The notes under the pieces: model-generated | Database searches by the model: none | What the model saw: the letters and a program-made list of their open reading frames with translations, nothing else | What the model was told of the DNA's origin: nothing | Translations under genes and position numbers: made by a program | Part shown: positions 21,610 through 29,719 of the stretch, one piece after another | Layout: each line of letters begins with the position of its first letter | Numbering within the stretch: the first letter of the stretch is position 1 | Origin: JAGMXM01 sp964458325 | GTDB lineage: Bacteria > Verrucomicrobiota > Verrucomicrobiia > Limisphaerales > UBA1319 | Length of the DNA stretch: 31,806 nucleotides | Reading direction: 5' to 3' | Assembly: GCA_964458325.1 (NCBI GenBank) | Contig: CAYWIM010000055.1 | Coordinates: 1-31,806, forward strand

Positions 21610-24376
21610 CGCGGTGCGGCATCGCGGGCCGCTCCACCCCGGCCTGCTGGTTCTCAGTCTCATGGCCGCAGCCAGCGCCGCCACAGCCGAACTCGATTTC
21701 GACGAGGCTGCCCACCATTCTTTCCAGCAGTCTGCCGATCCTCCCGCAGGGGAGTCGAGCCTGGCGCCGGTACCCCTCGATGTTCCGATCCGGGCCGCCA
21801 GCGAGGTGGAGATGGGCGCCGCCCAGCCGGTCGGGGCGTTGACGGGGCGCATCGTGTTCACCAGCGGCGGCCACGGCTGGACCTGGGGAGGCAACGGCTG
21901 GCGCACCCAGCGCTCGGTGCTGCTCGAGATGAACGAGGACTATGGCAACCTCGACCAGATGACCCTGTTTGTTGCTTACTGCTTCAATGCGGGCGCAACG
22001 GTCGTCCCTTTGAGGCCCGTGGGCTTTCAGAACCACGAGGTCGTGTTGGACAACGATAGCCCGGGCGTGACCTTCATCGGGCCGTGGGCCGAAAGCACGG
22101 CAACGGTCTACTTCGGCAGCCCGGGCGATGTGCCGTATCGCTATGCGACCGCGGCGCCGACTGAGACGGCCCTGGCCATCTACACCCCGGCCATCCCCGC
22201 GGCGGGCCAATATCCGGTCTACTGCTGGGCGGCCCACGGCCCTAACCGGATGCGCCAGCTTTATCGCATCCGCCATCTGGGCGGTGAAACCCGGGTCCGC
22301 GTTCCTCACGATCGGGTCGGGAAAGGGTGGGTCTACCTGGGCGCTTACCGGTTCGGCGCCGGCGCCAACGCGGAGATCGGCTCGGTCCGGATCAGCAACC
22401 TGGCCGAGCCGGGCGCGGCCTCCGGTGTCACAATCGCTGACGCCATCCGCTTCGGCAACGGGCTCGGCGACGTCGATCGCGGCGGCGGTGTCTCGACCTA
22501 CCCCCGGGAAGAGGAATGCAGCCGATACTGGGTCCAGCGCATGGCCGGCCAGGGACAGGACCCGGCCCTCTATGACGGGTCCGGCGACGATGCCAGCGAC
22601 AATGTCGGCACGCCGCCCCGGATGGCAGCGGAAATGAACCGCGCCGAGAGCGGGACCACGTTCGAGCGGGTCTACGTCGGCTTCCACTCGAATGCGGGCG
22701 GCGGCCGCGGCGTCATCGGCCTCCACAACAACGATTCTCTTTTTCCGGGCACGGCCACCTCCGCGAACCAGATCACGCTGGCCCGGTTGCTCGCCCGGGA
22801 GATCAATGACGATCTGGCGGGACTGAGCTCGCAGCTCGAAACCCCTTGGCATGACCGCGGCAGCAATCTCACCTATGCGCGCACCGACTACGCGTTCGGG
22901 GAAATCCGCGGCGACGCCATCCGCTACGAGATGGACGCTACGATTGTCGAGGTTGCATTCCACGATTCCGATGCCGACGCGCGTCTGCTGCGGGATCCAA
23001 AGGTGCGGTTGGGGTCTGCGCGGGCGGCGTATCAAGGGCTGGTGCGGTATTTCGCCCAGTTCGACGGGGCGCCTCTGGCATTCCTGCCCGAGCCGCCGGC
23101 CTCTCCTCGATCGGCGGCTGAGGATGGCGGGATACGGATCTCCTGGTTGCCGCCCTCGAGCCAGGCCGGCAGCGGCCCGGCGGCGGGCTACCGGATCTAC
23201 CGGTCCGCGGACGGCTCCGGCTTCGGCCAGCCGATCAGCACCGCTGGCGCCTCGATCCTGATCACGGACGTGGCGGTGGATTCCACGATGTATTTTTTCA
23301 TCACCGCGACCAACGGGGGCGGCGAGTCGCTCCCGTCGCCGACCGTCGGGTGCCGCCGCAGCTCCAACCCGGCTCAGTCCCGCGTCCTTTTCGTCAATGG
23401 CTTCACGCGGTTCGACCGCACGCTGAATCTGCGCCAGGACATCGAGCCGTCCGCGTATCGCCCTCCGGGACATGACCAGAACCGAGGAGCTGCGGATCGC
23501 GTCCTGCCGGGGCGCGTGAACAGTTTCGACTATGTGGTGCCGCACGGCGAAGCCATCGGCGCCTTTGGATGGCCGTTCGATTCCTGCCAGCGCGCGCACG
23601 TGTCCCAGCGGGCCGTCCGCCTCGAAGAGTATCCGGTCGTGGTCTGGGCCAGCGGCAACCAATCCACCGCCGGGCGCACGTTCAACCCGGCCGAGCAGGC
23701 GGCGGTCGCCTCCTTCCTGGCCGCGGGCGGCAACCTGTTCGTCAGCGGCTCGGAGATCGCCTGGGATCTGGACCGCGATGCCGGGCCGAGCCCGGCGGAT
23801 CGGGCGTTCCTGCGCCAGCGGTTGCACGCCCGTCTCGACGGCGACATCCATGACAACGCCGGAAGCCACATCGTCACTCCCGCCGCGGGCTCGATCTTTG
23901 CCGGCAGCGGGACCGGCATGTTCGACGACGGCAGCCGCGGCATCTATTGGGTGGGATACCCCGACCTGCTGACCCCGGAAGGCCCGGCTGCGGCGGTCGC
24001 GATCGAGTATGGCGGGGTGGGTGTTGGCGGAGCGGGCGTCCTCCACGCCGGGACCGGCGGCGTGGGCAAGGTGGTGTATTGGGGTTTCCCGTTCGAGACG
24101 CTGACCAGCGCGGCAGTGCGCCGCACTTACATGGCCGACGTGCTCCGGTTCCTCAGCCAGCCCTCGCGGCTCGAGATCGCCGCGCCGGATTCCGACGGCC
24201 AGATCCACCTGCGGTTGCGGGGCGAACCCGGCCTCACTTACATCATCCAGCGATGCGCGCCGGGCGGCCCGTGGACGGATGTGAGATACGTCTCGAATGC
24301 CACGGGCAGCACGCTGTTTTCCGATGCATGGCCGGCCGAGGCCGCCGTGCTCTATCGGGCCGTGCTCACGCCGTGA
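21599..24376 (+). CDS. Secreted N-acetylmuramoyl-L-alanine amidase with golvesin-like, FN3 and C-terminal domains
   Basis: A 925-residue protein with a signal peptide (LLVLSLMAAASAATA). It reads as an Amidase_3-type zinc amidase split by an insertion. The first half (about 80-140) has IVFTSGGHG with His92 as zinc ligand, and NEDYGNLDQMTLFVAYCFNAGATVVPLRP supplies the second, acidic ligand. An inserted golvesin-C-terminal-like beta domain (about 140-285) has GWVYLGAYRFGAG and VTIADAIRFGNG. The amidase then resumes with YVGFHSNAG (His363) and IVEVAFHDS (catalytic Glu451). An FN3 domain follows (about 505-600). Residues about 605-855 resemble a ThuA/glutamine-amidotransferase-like fold (SRVLFVNGF, VVVWASGNQ, FLAAGGNLFVSGSEIAWDL). 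The tail is a beta module. It should cleave peptidoglycan or a similar amide outside the cytoplasm. It is the last gene of its operon, converging on the EF-P gene with an 11-nt gap. Confidence 0.85.
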   Translation: MAADAVRHRGPLHPGLLVLSLMAAASAATAELDFDEAAHHSFQQSADPPAGESSLAPVPLDVPIRAASEVEMGAAQPVGALTGRIVFTSGGHGWTWGGNGWRTQRSVLLEMNEDYGNLDQMTLFVAYCFNAGATVVPLRPVGFQNHEVVLDNDSPGVTFIGPWAESTATVYFGSPGDVPYRYATAAPTETALAIYTPAIPAAGQYPVYCWAAHGPNRMRQLYRIRHLGGETRVRVPHDRVGKGWVYLGAYRFGAGANAEIGSVRISNLAEPGAASGVTIADAIRFGNGLGDVDRGGGVSTYPREEECSRYWVQRMAGQGQDPALYDGSGDDASDNVGTPPRMAAEMNRAESGTTFERVYVGFHSNAGGGRGVIGLHNNDSLFPGTATSANQITLARLLAREINDDLAGLSSQLETPWHDRGSNLTYARTDYAFGEIRGDAIRYEMDATIVEVAFHDSDADARLLRDPKVRLGSARAAYQGLVRYFAQFDGAPLAFLPEPPASPRSAAEDGGIRISWLPPSSQAGSGPAAGYRIYRSADGSGFGQPISTAGASILITDVAVDSTMYFFITATNGGGESLPSPTVGCRRSSNPAQSRVLFVNGFTRFDRTLNLRQDIEPSAYRPPGHDQNRGAADRVLPGRVNSFDYVVPHGEAIGAFGWPFDSCQRAHVSQRAVRLEEYPVVVWASGNQSTAGRTFNPAEQAAVASFLAAGGNLFVSGSEIAWDLDRDAGPSPADRAFLRQRLHARLDGDIHDNAGSHIVTPAAGSIFAGSGTGMFDDGSRGIYWVGYPDLLTPEGPAAAVAIEYGGVGVGGAGVLHAGTGGVGKVVYWGFPFETLTSAAVRRTYMADVLRFLSQPSRLEIAAPDSDGQIHLRLRGEPGLTYIIQRCAPGGPWTDVRYVSNATGSTLFSDAWPAEAAVLYRAVLTP

Positions 24377-24387
24377 ACCGGCGGCGC

Positions 24388-24960
24388 CTATTCATGGGAG
24401 GTTTCCTTGCCAGCGTATTTCTTGGTGGCGGTGTCGATGCGGATGCGGTCGCCGTTGGCGATGAACAGCGGCGCCATGATCTGGAGGCCGGTTTCGAGCT
24501 TGGCCTCTTTCCACGCGGAGTCGGAACCGCCTCGAGAGGGCGAGGCAGTGTCGACCACCTCGAGGGCGACCTGAGAAGGAACGACTAGATCGATGGGCTG
24601 GCCATCGAGCCGGAGGACCTTGTATTCCAGGTTCTCCTGGATGAACCAGCGCCGATCGCCGAGCTGCTCGCTGCTGAATTCGTATTCCTCGAATGTCTCC
24701 GCATCCAGGAAGACCTGGATGTCACCCTTCGCGAAGCTGAACGTGACGCGCCGGGTCTCGAGCTGCGCAACGGGCACCCGCTCGTTCTCGGCGAAAACAC
24801 GCTCGATGATGCGGCCCGATTTGAGATGGCGGAGGCGGGTGTGGAGCTTATGCCGCGTCTGGGCGGTGCCGCTGACGTGCATATCCTCGACGATATGCGG
24901 TCCGCCGTCGAGGATCACGACCATCTGGCGTTTGAACTCGGAGGGCAGAATCGTTTGCAT
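24388..24960 (-). CDS. Elongation factor P-like protein lacking the modified lysine
   Basis: A 190-residue protein with the three-domain EF-P plan: a KOW-like N-domain (QMVVILDGGPHIVED), an OB domain (about 65-125), and a C-terminal OB domain ending AKLETGLQIMAPLFIANGDRIRIDTATKKY. EF-P binds ribosomes stalled at polyproline and inserts a loop tip into the peptidyl-transferase centre. Against E. coli EF-P recalled from memory, the N-domain aligns without gaps. The loop V-K-P-G-K34-G-Q there is here V-S-G-T-A-Q34-T-R, so the lysine that is usually beta-lysylated is Gln and no Arg or Lys occupies position 34. It may be a lineage variant or a paralogue with its own mechanism; whether another efp exists is unknown. 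It lies 19 nt after the beta-strand repeat gene, an unusual place for a translation factor. I omit the symbol because of the loop change. Confidence 0.88.
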   Translation of the reverse strand: MQTILPSEFKRQMVVILDGGPHIVEDMHVSGTAQTRHKLHTRLRHLKSGRIIERVFAENERVPVAQLETRRVTFSFAKGDIQVFLDAETFEEYEFSSEQLGDRRWFIQENLEYKVLRLDGQPIDLVVPSQVALEVVDTASPSRGGSDSAWKEAKLETGLQIMAPLFIANGDRIRIDTATKKYAGKETSHE

Positions 24961-24979
24961 ATAGGCTCTGGGTGTCCTG

Positions 24980-27900
24980 CTACGGCAGCGCCATGCGGAA
25001 GAAGACGGCGCCGTGGTCGGTGTTCACGGGAATCTCGAACACATTGGTCATGTTCGATCCGGCGACTCGGGTCCAGTTGGCGCCGAGGCCGACAGACAGG
25101 GAGTTGGTCTGGGATTCGAGCGACCAGCCGATGTATTCGGCGGGCCAGGAGACCGTGATTGTGCCGGGCGCGGTCGTGGCGACGGTCAGCCGGGTGGGGG
25201 TCTCCGGGATGCCGCCGGAGGCTGATGCAACCCGGATCGATCCATCGGTCAAGAGGTTGTCTTCCCAAGTGTAGGTTGCGCCCGAGGCGTCCGTGGTGGG
25301 CAGCTCGATCGCGGCGAATCCGCCGGAGACGGCCCGGCTGAAGAGCTGGAATCGGTCGCCGGCCGACAGGCGGCCGCCCACGTTGGTCACCACGAGCGTC
25401 CCCACATAATTGGCGGTGAGCTGCGAGGCGACGATGCGATCGCTGTTGGGGTCGAGGGCGCGATCCAATTCCATCACCGTGGTTCCGTCGAGGGCGATGC
25501 TCCCGGACACGGTCAGCGCGCCCACGGGGGATCCTGGCGTGACGGCAGTGCCGGCGCCCGCGTTGACACTGCCCTGGATCGTGCCGGCGCCGGCGATGGT
25601 CTGGCCCGCATTCATCAGGTAGAGCGTCGGATCGGCGAGGCCGGCCAGGTCGAGCGCGGCGCCGGCGGCCACCTCGAAGAGGCTGCTCGAGCCGATGCTG
25701 GCGAATCCGGTCAGGGCCAGGGTCCCCTCCTCGATCCGGGTGGGCCCGGTGTAGGTGCTGGCGGCGGTGAGGGTGAGCGTGCCCGTGCCGACCTTTCGAA
25801 TGGCCACGGGCGCCGGACGAGCGTTGTCTTCGATCAGGCCATCGAACGTGGTGCTGGCATGGTTGCCGCCGATCTCGTAGGTCGTCAGCGCGCCCGTGAC
25901 CGACGAGGCGCCCGTGAGCTTGGTGGTGGCGTCGCCTGCCAACGAGCCCAGCCGGACCGTCGTGTTGCCGTTGCGGGTCAGCATGACGGCTCCGTTGGTT
26001 CCCAGGTCGAATGCGGCGGCGCCGCTGCCGGGCGCCCCGAATCGATAGAATCGCCAGTTGCCCCCATTGCCGCGGGCGGTGATCCGGCCCGTGAATCCGC
26101 TCATGTCGCCCTCGAAGGTGATGGTGTCCGCGGCGGCGGCGAAGTCCAGGTCGATCGATCCGTCTCCGCTGATGGCGGTCAGCGTGTTGTTCTTCGAGTT
26201 CCGATAGTGGTTGTCCGTGCCGAGGACCACGAGCGGGTTGGCGAGGTTCTGCTGGTCGGCAGTCGCGGCGAAGGCGCCGCCATGGAGGGTGATGGGCCCC
26301 GCGCCCGCGTTTCCGAAGAGGAGCGTTCCGCCGGCGACGACAGTGCCGCCGCCATAGTCGTTGTCCGCGTTGCCAAGCTGAAGGACGCCCGGCCCCGACT
26401 TGGTGAGCGCGCCGGCGCCGGTGATTCGGCCGGCCCAGGTCAGCGTGGCGGCCGGATCGGAGACCACAAGAATCCCGACGCCGGCCTCGAGTGTGACTCC
26501 GCGATCGGTCGACGCTGTCGGGCCGGTATAATCGAGCGCGCCCCCAATGAGCACGAGGTTGGACGGATCGCTGACGGCGGACCCGAGCGGGCTGGGAACA
26601 CCTCCGTTGGCGAGGACCGGCACGCGGACCGCTCCGCCGCCGATCCGAGTGACTCCAGTGAAGTCGTTGATCGTGTTCAGCGCAAGGGCGCCCGAGTTGG
26701 TCTTGATCAGCCCGGTTGTTCCCACAATGCGCCCGCTGCCGCTGAAGGTGTAATCTTTGGTTGCATCCACGAGGATCATCGATGGCGTCAAATCCCCGAC
26801 CAGCTCGACGGCCGGTGTTGCCGAGCCGGCATTATTGAACATCACGGCGTCGTTCGGGAAGAACCAGTCTTTTTTGCCCTCGTTGAGCCAATTGGCGGTG
26901 ACGCCGATGTCCCAGAGGTTCAAGGCGCCATCGCCGGTCCAGACCAGGCTGGCCGGGTCGCGGCCGACCGACTCGAGAACGAGATCGATCGCGCCTGCCG
27001 CCGTGTTGTTGGTGACATAGCCGGAAACGCCTACGACTTGCAGGCTGGCGACGTCTCCGACCAGCGTGCCGTAATCGATCAGCCGGTAGATGCCGCTGCC
27101 GAGCGTCGAGGTGATCAGGATCGTGTTGGTGCTGTTGAGGGTGAGGGTGCCGTTGACGACGAGCAGGTCTTTGGCGGCGGCGGACTGGATGTCGAACGTG
27201 GCGGTCACGCCCCCTTCGAGTGTCAGGTTGGCTTCGAGTGTCAGCGGGCCTGTGGAACCGTTGCCAGCGGGGCGGAGGCCGGCGCCGCTGACGGCGGTCA
27301 CGTTGCCCGTAACAGCGCCCACTCCGGCAAGGGACTGCCCGCCACCGAGCGTGAATGCCGGACCGGCATCGAACCGGGCGCCCTCCCAAACGACGATCGA
27401 CGCGGTTGCGGGCAGCGAGCCGGCGCCTTCGAGGGCGAGCACACCTTCCCGGACCTGGATCTCACCGGTGTGGGTTCCCGTCCCCTGGACGGTGACCTTG
27501 CCAGCGCCGGTCTTGGCCAGCGTGCCGGCGCCTTTGAGCCCGCCGGTAATGACCAGGTCGACGGGCGTGTGATCCGCGGTGGCCGCCTCGAGGATGCCAA
27601 CCCCCCCGCTCAAGGTCAGATCGCCCCCGAACGTATACGGGGCGAAGGCCGTCAGGCGCCCGCCGTTGCCAATGCCGACCGTGTACGTCGTGGCATTGTT
27701 GACGATGCCGCCTTCTCCGAGATAGACGACGCCCGTGTCCGTCACGCTGAACGTGGCGTTCACGCCGGTGAATGCGGGGTCATTGACGAGCGTCACGCCA
27801 TACGCCATGAACACCCCGCCGCGCACGTCGAGCGACACCCGCTGGCTGTTGGCGGTGTTGCCGAGGATGATGCTATGCCAGCCTTCGGTCGTGTCGAAAA

Positions 27901-28774
27901 CGCCGCCCGTCTGCCGGTAGCCGGTCTCGCGGGCCGTCGCCGTGCTCGAGCTGCCGATGATGAGCGGGCCCGTGTTGGTCACGTGGCCGCCTGACACCCG
28001 CATGCTTGCGGCGCTGTTCCCGGTGCTCAGCGTGATGCCCGAGAGCCGGACGGTCCCGTTGCTGACAATCAGCCCCGTCGAGAATCCGTTTGCGGTTGAT
28101 CCGCTGTCGCGGCCGGCGCTGTAAACGCCCAGGTCGACCTCGCCCCCGGCGACGATCAATGTGCCGCCGTTCTCCGAGCTGCCCAGCGTGGTCGCCGGAG
28201 TCGAGAATGTCCCGCCGTAGATCCGCAGGTTGAACGGCGCCCCCGGCTTCCCGCCAGTCCCATGGGTGAAGGCGGTCAGGGACGTCACCGAGCCGCCATT
28301 GAGAATCAGAGTTCCCTTGCGGCCTTCGAGCGTTCCGACCGTGATCGATGCGCCCGGCTGGACCGCCACGGTGCTGTTGGTGCCGATGCTGATCCGATCA
28401 TCGACGTTGAAGCCGGCAGCGGCGATCTCGAGCGTCACCGCCTCGGCGGCGGCCGCCCCGTTCATGGTCACGCTGTAGACGCTCGAAGCCGCCATGGGCG
28501 CCCCGTAGCCGACCGCGTAAGCCGCGCCCAGGCTGCTGGTGAGGTTCACGCTGTCGCCGATGCCGGGGACCGCCCCGAAATCCCAGTTGGTCGCCACGTT
28601 CCAGTCGCCGCCCGCCGGGTTGATCCACGTGATCTGGGCGCGGGCGGTCACGCACAGCAGAGCCGCGCCAAGCAAGACCATCGGCAGACGCGCAGGCCAG
28701 CCGACGAGACCAATGCGATTCAATGCGGGGAGGTTGGCGGTTCGATGCGAAATCGGATTCATAACCATGTTCAT
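24980..28774 (-). CDS. Giant secreted autotransporter-associated beta-strand repeat protein
   Basis: A 1264-residue protein (start MNMVMNPISHRT; MVMN and MNPI are alternatives a few codons in, and the frame is open further upstream). The signal peptide is ARLPMVLLGAALLCVTARA. The mature protein opens with ITWINPAGGDWNVATNWDFG, typical of this family. At least three recognisable autotransporter-associated repeats follow, for example around GLKGAGTLAKTGAGKVTVQG, RITGAGALTKSGPGVLQLGN and AIRKVGTGTLTLTAASTYTG, each with 'tGxGtLtLtxxxtYtGxTxxxxGtL' spacing, within a long Gly/Thr/Asn-rich beta-helix. Despite the name there is no C-terminal membrane barrel and no PEP-CTERM. The end is a verrucomicrobial tail (VSWPAEYIGWSLESQTNSL ... 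VFFRMALP). It is likely a filamentous surface or matrix protein. EF-P follows 19 nt later. Confidence 0.93.
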   Translation of the reverse strand: MNMVMNPISHRTANLPALNRIGLVGWPARLPMVLLGAALLCVTARAQITWINPAGGDWNVATNWDFGAVPGIGDSVNLTSSLGAAYAVGYGAPMAASSVYSVTMNGAAAAEAVTLEIAAAGFNVDDRISIGTNSTVAVQPGASITVGTLEGRKGTLILNGGSVTSLTAFTHGTGGKPGAPFNLRIYGGTFSTPATTLGSSENGGTLIVAGGEVDLGVYSAGRDSGSTANGFSTGLIVSNGTVRLSGITLSTGNSAASMRVSGGHVTNTGPLIIGSSSTATARETGYRQTGGVFDTTEGWHSIILGNTANSQRVSLDVRGGVFMAYGVTLVNDPAFTGVNATFSVTDTGVVYLGEGGIVNNATTYTVGIGNGGRLTAFAPYTFGGDLTLSGGVGILEAATADHTPVDLVITGGLKGAGTLAKTGAGKVTVQGTGTHTGEIQVREGVLALEGAGSLPATASIVVWEGARFDAGPAFTLGGGQSLAGVGAVTGNVTAVSGAGLRPAGNGSTGPLTLEANLTLEGGVTATFDIQSAAAKDLLVVNGTLTLNSTNTILITSTLGSGIYRLIDYGTLVGDVASLQVVGVSGYVTNNTAAGAIDLVLESVGRDPASLVWTGDGALNLWDIGVTANWLNEGKKDWFFPNDAVMFNNAGSATPAVELVGDLTPSMILVDATKDYTFSGSGRIVGTTGLIKTNSGALALNTINDFTGVTRIGGGAVRVPVLANGGVPSPLGSAVSDPSNLVLIGGALDYTGPTASTDRGVTLEAGVGILVVSDPAATLTWAGRITGAGALTKSGPGVLQLGNADNDYGGGTVVAGGTLLFGNAGAGPITLHGGAFAATADQQNLANPLVVLGTDNHYRNSKNNTLTAISGDGSIDLDFAAAADTITFEGDMSGFTGRITARGNGGNWRFYRFGAPGSGAAAFDLGTNGAVMLTRNGNTTVRLGSLAGDATTKLTGASSVTGALTTYEIGGNHASTTFDGLIEDNARPAPVAIRKVGTGTLTLTAASTYTGPTRIEEGTLALTGFASIGSSSLFEVAAGAALDLAGLADPTLYLMNAGQTIAGAGTIQGSVNAGAGTAVTPGSPVGALTVSGSIALDGTTVMELDRALDPNSDRIVASQLTANYVGTLVVTNVGGRLSAGDRFQLFSRAVSGGFAAIELPTTDASGATYTWEDNLLTDGSIRVASASGGIPETPTRLTVATTAPGTITVSWPAEYIGWSLESQTNSLSVGLGANWTRVAGSNMTNVFEIPVNTDHGAVFFRMALP

Positions 28775-28976
28775 TCGGATGCCATGTGCCATGCCCATAT
28801 AACGCCGCGGCGTTGATCGCCAGGCACGGACTTTGTATGGGCTGAATGCCGCCATTCTAGTCATGAGCCCCGCGCAACGTCAATCCCCGCGGAGAAGACA
28901 GTCCTCTTCGAGGGGTGTGAGACAAAATTCTTCGGCGCTTGATGCGTCCGGTCCCAGTTGGTCGATCATTTGTCAT

Positions 28977-29002
28977 CTCCCCTCCGCGGCAGTGGAGGGG
29001 AG
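28977..29002. repeat. Hairpin in repeat-rich intergenic region
   Basis: CTCCCCTCC pairs perfectly with GGAGGGGAG across an 8-base loop. It is the left edge of a 945-bp gene-free stretch (28775-29719) made of GC-rich hairpins, short tandem repeats and low-complexity purine-rich segments around 29140-29215 and 29460-29525. No coding signal is visible in the stretch. Confidence 0.6.
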
Positions 29003-29021
29003 GGACGGGGAGAGGGGCACG

Positions 29022-29108
29022 CGCCACCTGACACCTGACACGTGAAACGTGACACCGCTCCGTCTCCCTCGCCCCGCGCAAGCGGGGAGAGGGCGGGGGG
29101 AGAGGGGC
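29022..29108 (+). repeat. Direct repeat unit, copy A (complete)
   Basis: It begins with four heptamers (CACCTGA, CACCTGA, CACGTGA, AACGTGA; 29025-29052) and continues to a GC-rich hairpin, CTCgCCCCGC-GCAA-GCGGGGaGAG (29068-29091), followed by a G-rich run. The first 55 bases recur exactly at 29248-29302 and the last 32 recur exactly at 29403-29434. Confidence 0.85.
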
Positions 29109-29247
29109 ACGTGACGCCAACCACCAACAACGAATCTTCTCACCACGAAGTTCACAAAGCGCACGAAGAAGAACCTTCTCCCGCAGAGGCGCAGAGGCGC
29201 GGAGAATTCTGACCCGTAGCCGCCGAGCCGCACCGCCCTCTGTCCTC

Positions 29248-29302
29248 CGCCACCTGACACCTGACACGTGAAACGTGACACCGCTCCGTCTCCCTCGCCC
29301 CG
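29248..29302 (+). repeat. Direct repeat unit, copy B (left part, ends at gap)
   Basis: Identical over 55 bases to 29022-29076 at a spacing of 226 bp. It ends within the left arm of the hairpin, one base before its apex-proximal C, where the N run begins. Confidence 0.85.
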
Positions 29303-29402
29303 NNNNNNNNNNNNNNNNNNNNNNNNNNNNNNNNNNNNNNNNNNNNNNNNNNNNNNNNNNNNNNNNNNNNNNNNNNNNNNNNNNNNNNNNNNNNNNNNNN
29401 NN
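29303..29402. other. Assembly gap of 100 N
   Basis: Exactly 100 unknown bases, the conventional placeholder for a gap of unknown size. Both flanks are parts of one repeat unit. Confidence 0.98.
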
Positions 29403-29460
29403 CGCAAGCGGGGAGAGGGCGGGGGGAGAGGGGCGCGCGCCACCTGACACGTGACACGTA
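29403..29460 (+). repeat. Direct repeat unit, copy C (right part, begins at gap)
   Basis: The first 32 bases equal 29077-29108, starting exactly where copy B stops. It then runs into CACCTGA, CACGTGA and a partial CACGTA heptamer (29441-29460). A TTCACCACGAAG stretch follows, also similar to one after copy A. Confidence 0.85.
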
Positions 29461-29558
29461 TTCACCACGAAGTGCAGACCACAAAGAACCTTTTGCCGCA
29501 AAAATCCGCAAAAAAACGCAAAAACCGGAATATCATTTCTTCTCCCGTGGCGCCGTGA

Positions 29559-29590
29559 CGCACCGACGTACTGACGTACTGATCCACTGA
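29559..29590 (+). repeat. Octamer tandem repeat
   Basis: Four units: CGCACCGA, CGTACTGA, CGTACTGA, TCCACTGA. It is distinct from, but in style like, the heptamers at 29025-29052. Confidence 0.7.
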
Positions 29591-29593
29591 CGC

Positions 29594-29617
29594 CCCGTCT
29601 TCGAGGCGGGCTCTTTT
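29594..29617 (+). terminator. Possible intrinsic terminator-like hairpin
   Basis: CCCGTC-TTCGA-GGCGGG (6 bp with one G-T) is followed by CTCTTTT. There is no plus-strand gene directly upstream, so a termination role is doubtful unless it insulates the following gene. Confidence 0.35.
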
Positions 29618-29663
29618 CCCGCTGGAGTTTCCGGCCTGAATCGGCATGCTCTCCGAGTCGGAA

Positions 29664-29714
29664 TAAGGGTCTGCGAAAAAATTAATTCGTAAGTTATTTT
29701 TGCACAGACCCTAA
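29664..29714. mobile_element. Complete 45-bp inverted-repeat mini-element with TAA flanks (copy 4)
   Basis: The unit 29667-29711 begins GGGTCTGCGAAAAA and ends TTTTTGCACAGACCC, so its ends are imperfect inverted repeats (GGGTCTG shared, then CGAAAAA against TGCAAAAA). The A/T-rich interior contains AATTCGTAAG. TAA stands on both sides (29664-29666 and 29712-29714), as a 3-bp target duplication would. It encodes nothing. It stops 8 bases before the radical SAM start codon and so occupies that gene's leader. Confidence 0.6.
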
Positions 29715-29719
29715 GTGCC

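Noticed and set aside
21575..24208. An 877-residue antisense frame over the amidase gene
   Set aside because: It has a compositional shadow pattern, no signal or domain, and the plus strand carries the amidase catalytic residues.
25859..27994. A 711-residue plus-strand frame inside the beta-strand repeat gene
   Set aside because: It is the mirror of a Gly/Thr-rich repeat protein. It is Arg/Asp/Gly-rich without any recognisable motif.
24980..28774. True type V autotransporter
   Set aside because: There is no C-terminal membrane barrel. The tail is of the soluble verrucomicrobial type, so only the repeat family name applies.
29022..29460. CRISPR-like array
   Set aside because: The repeats are few, unequal in length, without uniform spacers or cas genes, and contain GC hairpins typical of extragenic repeats.
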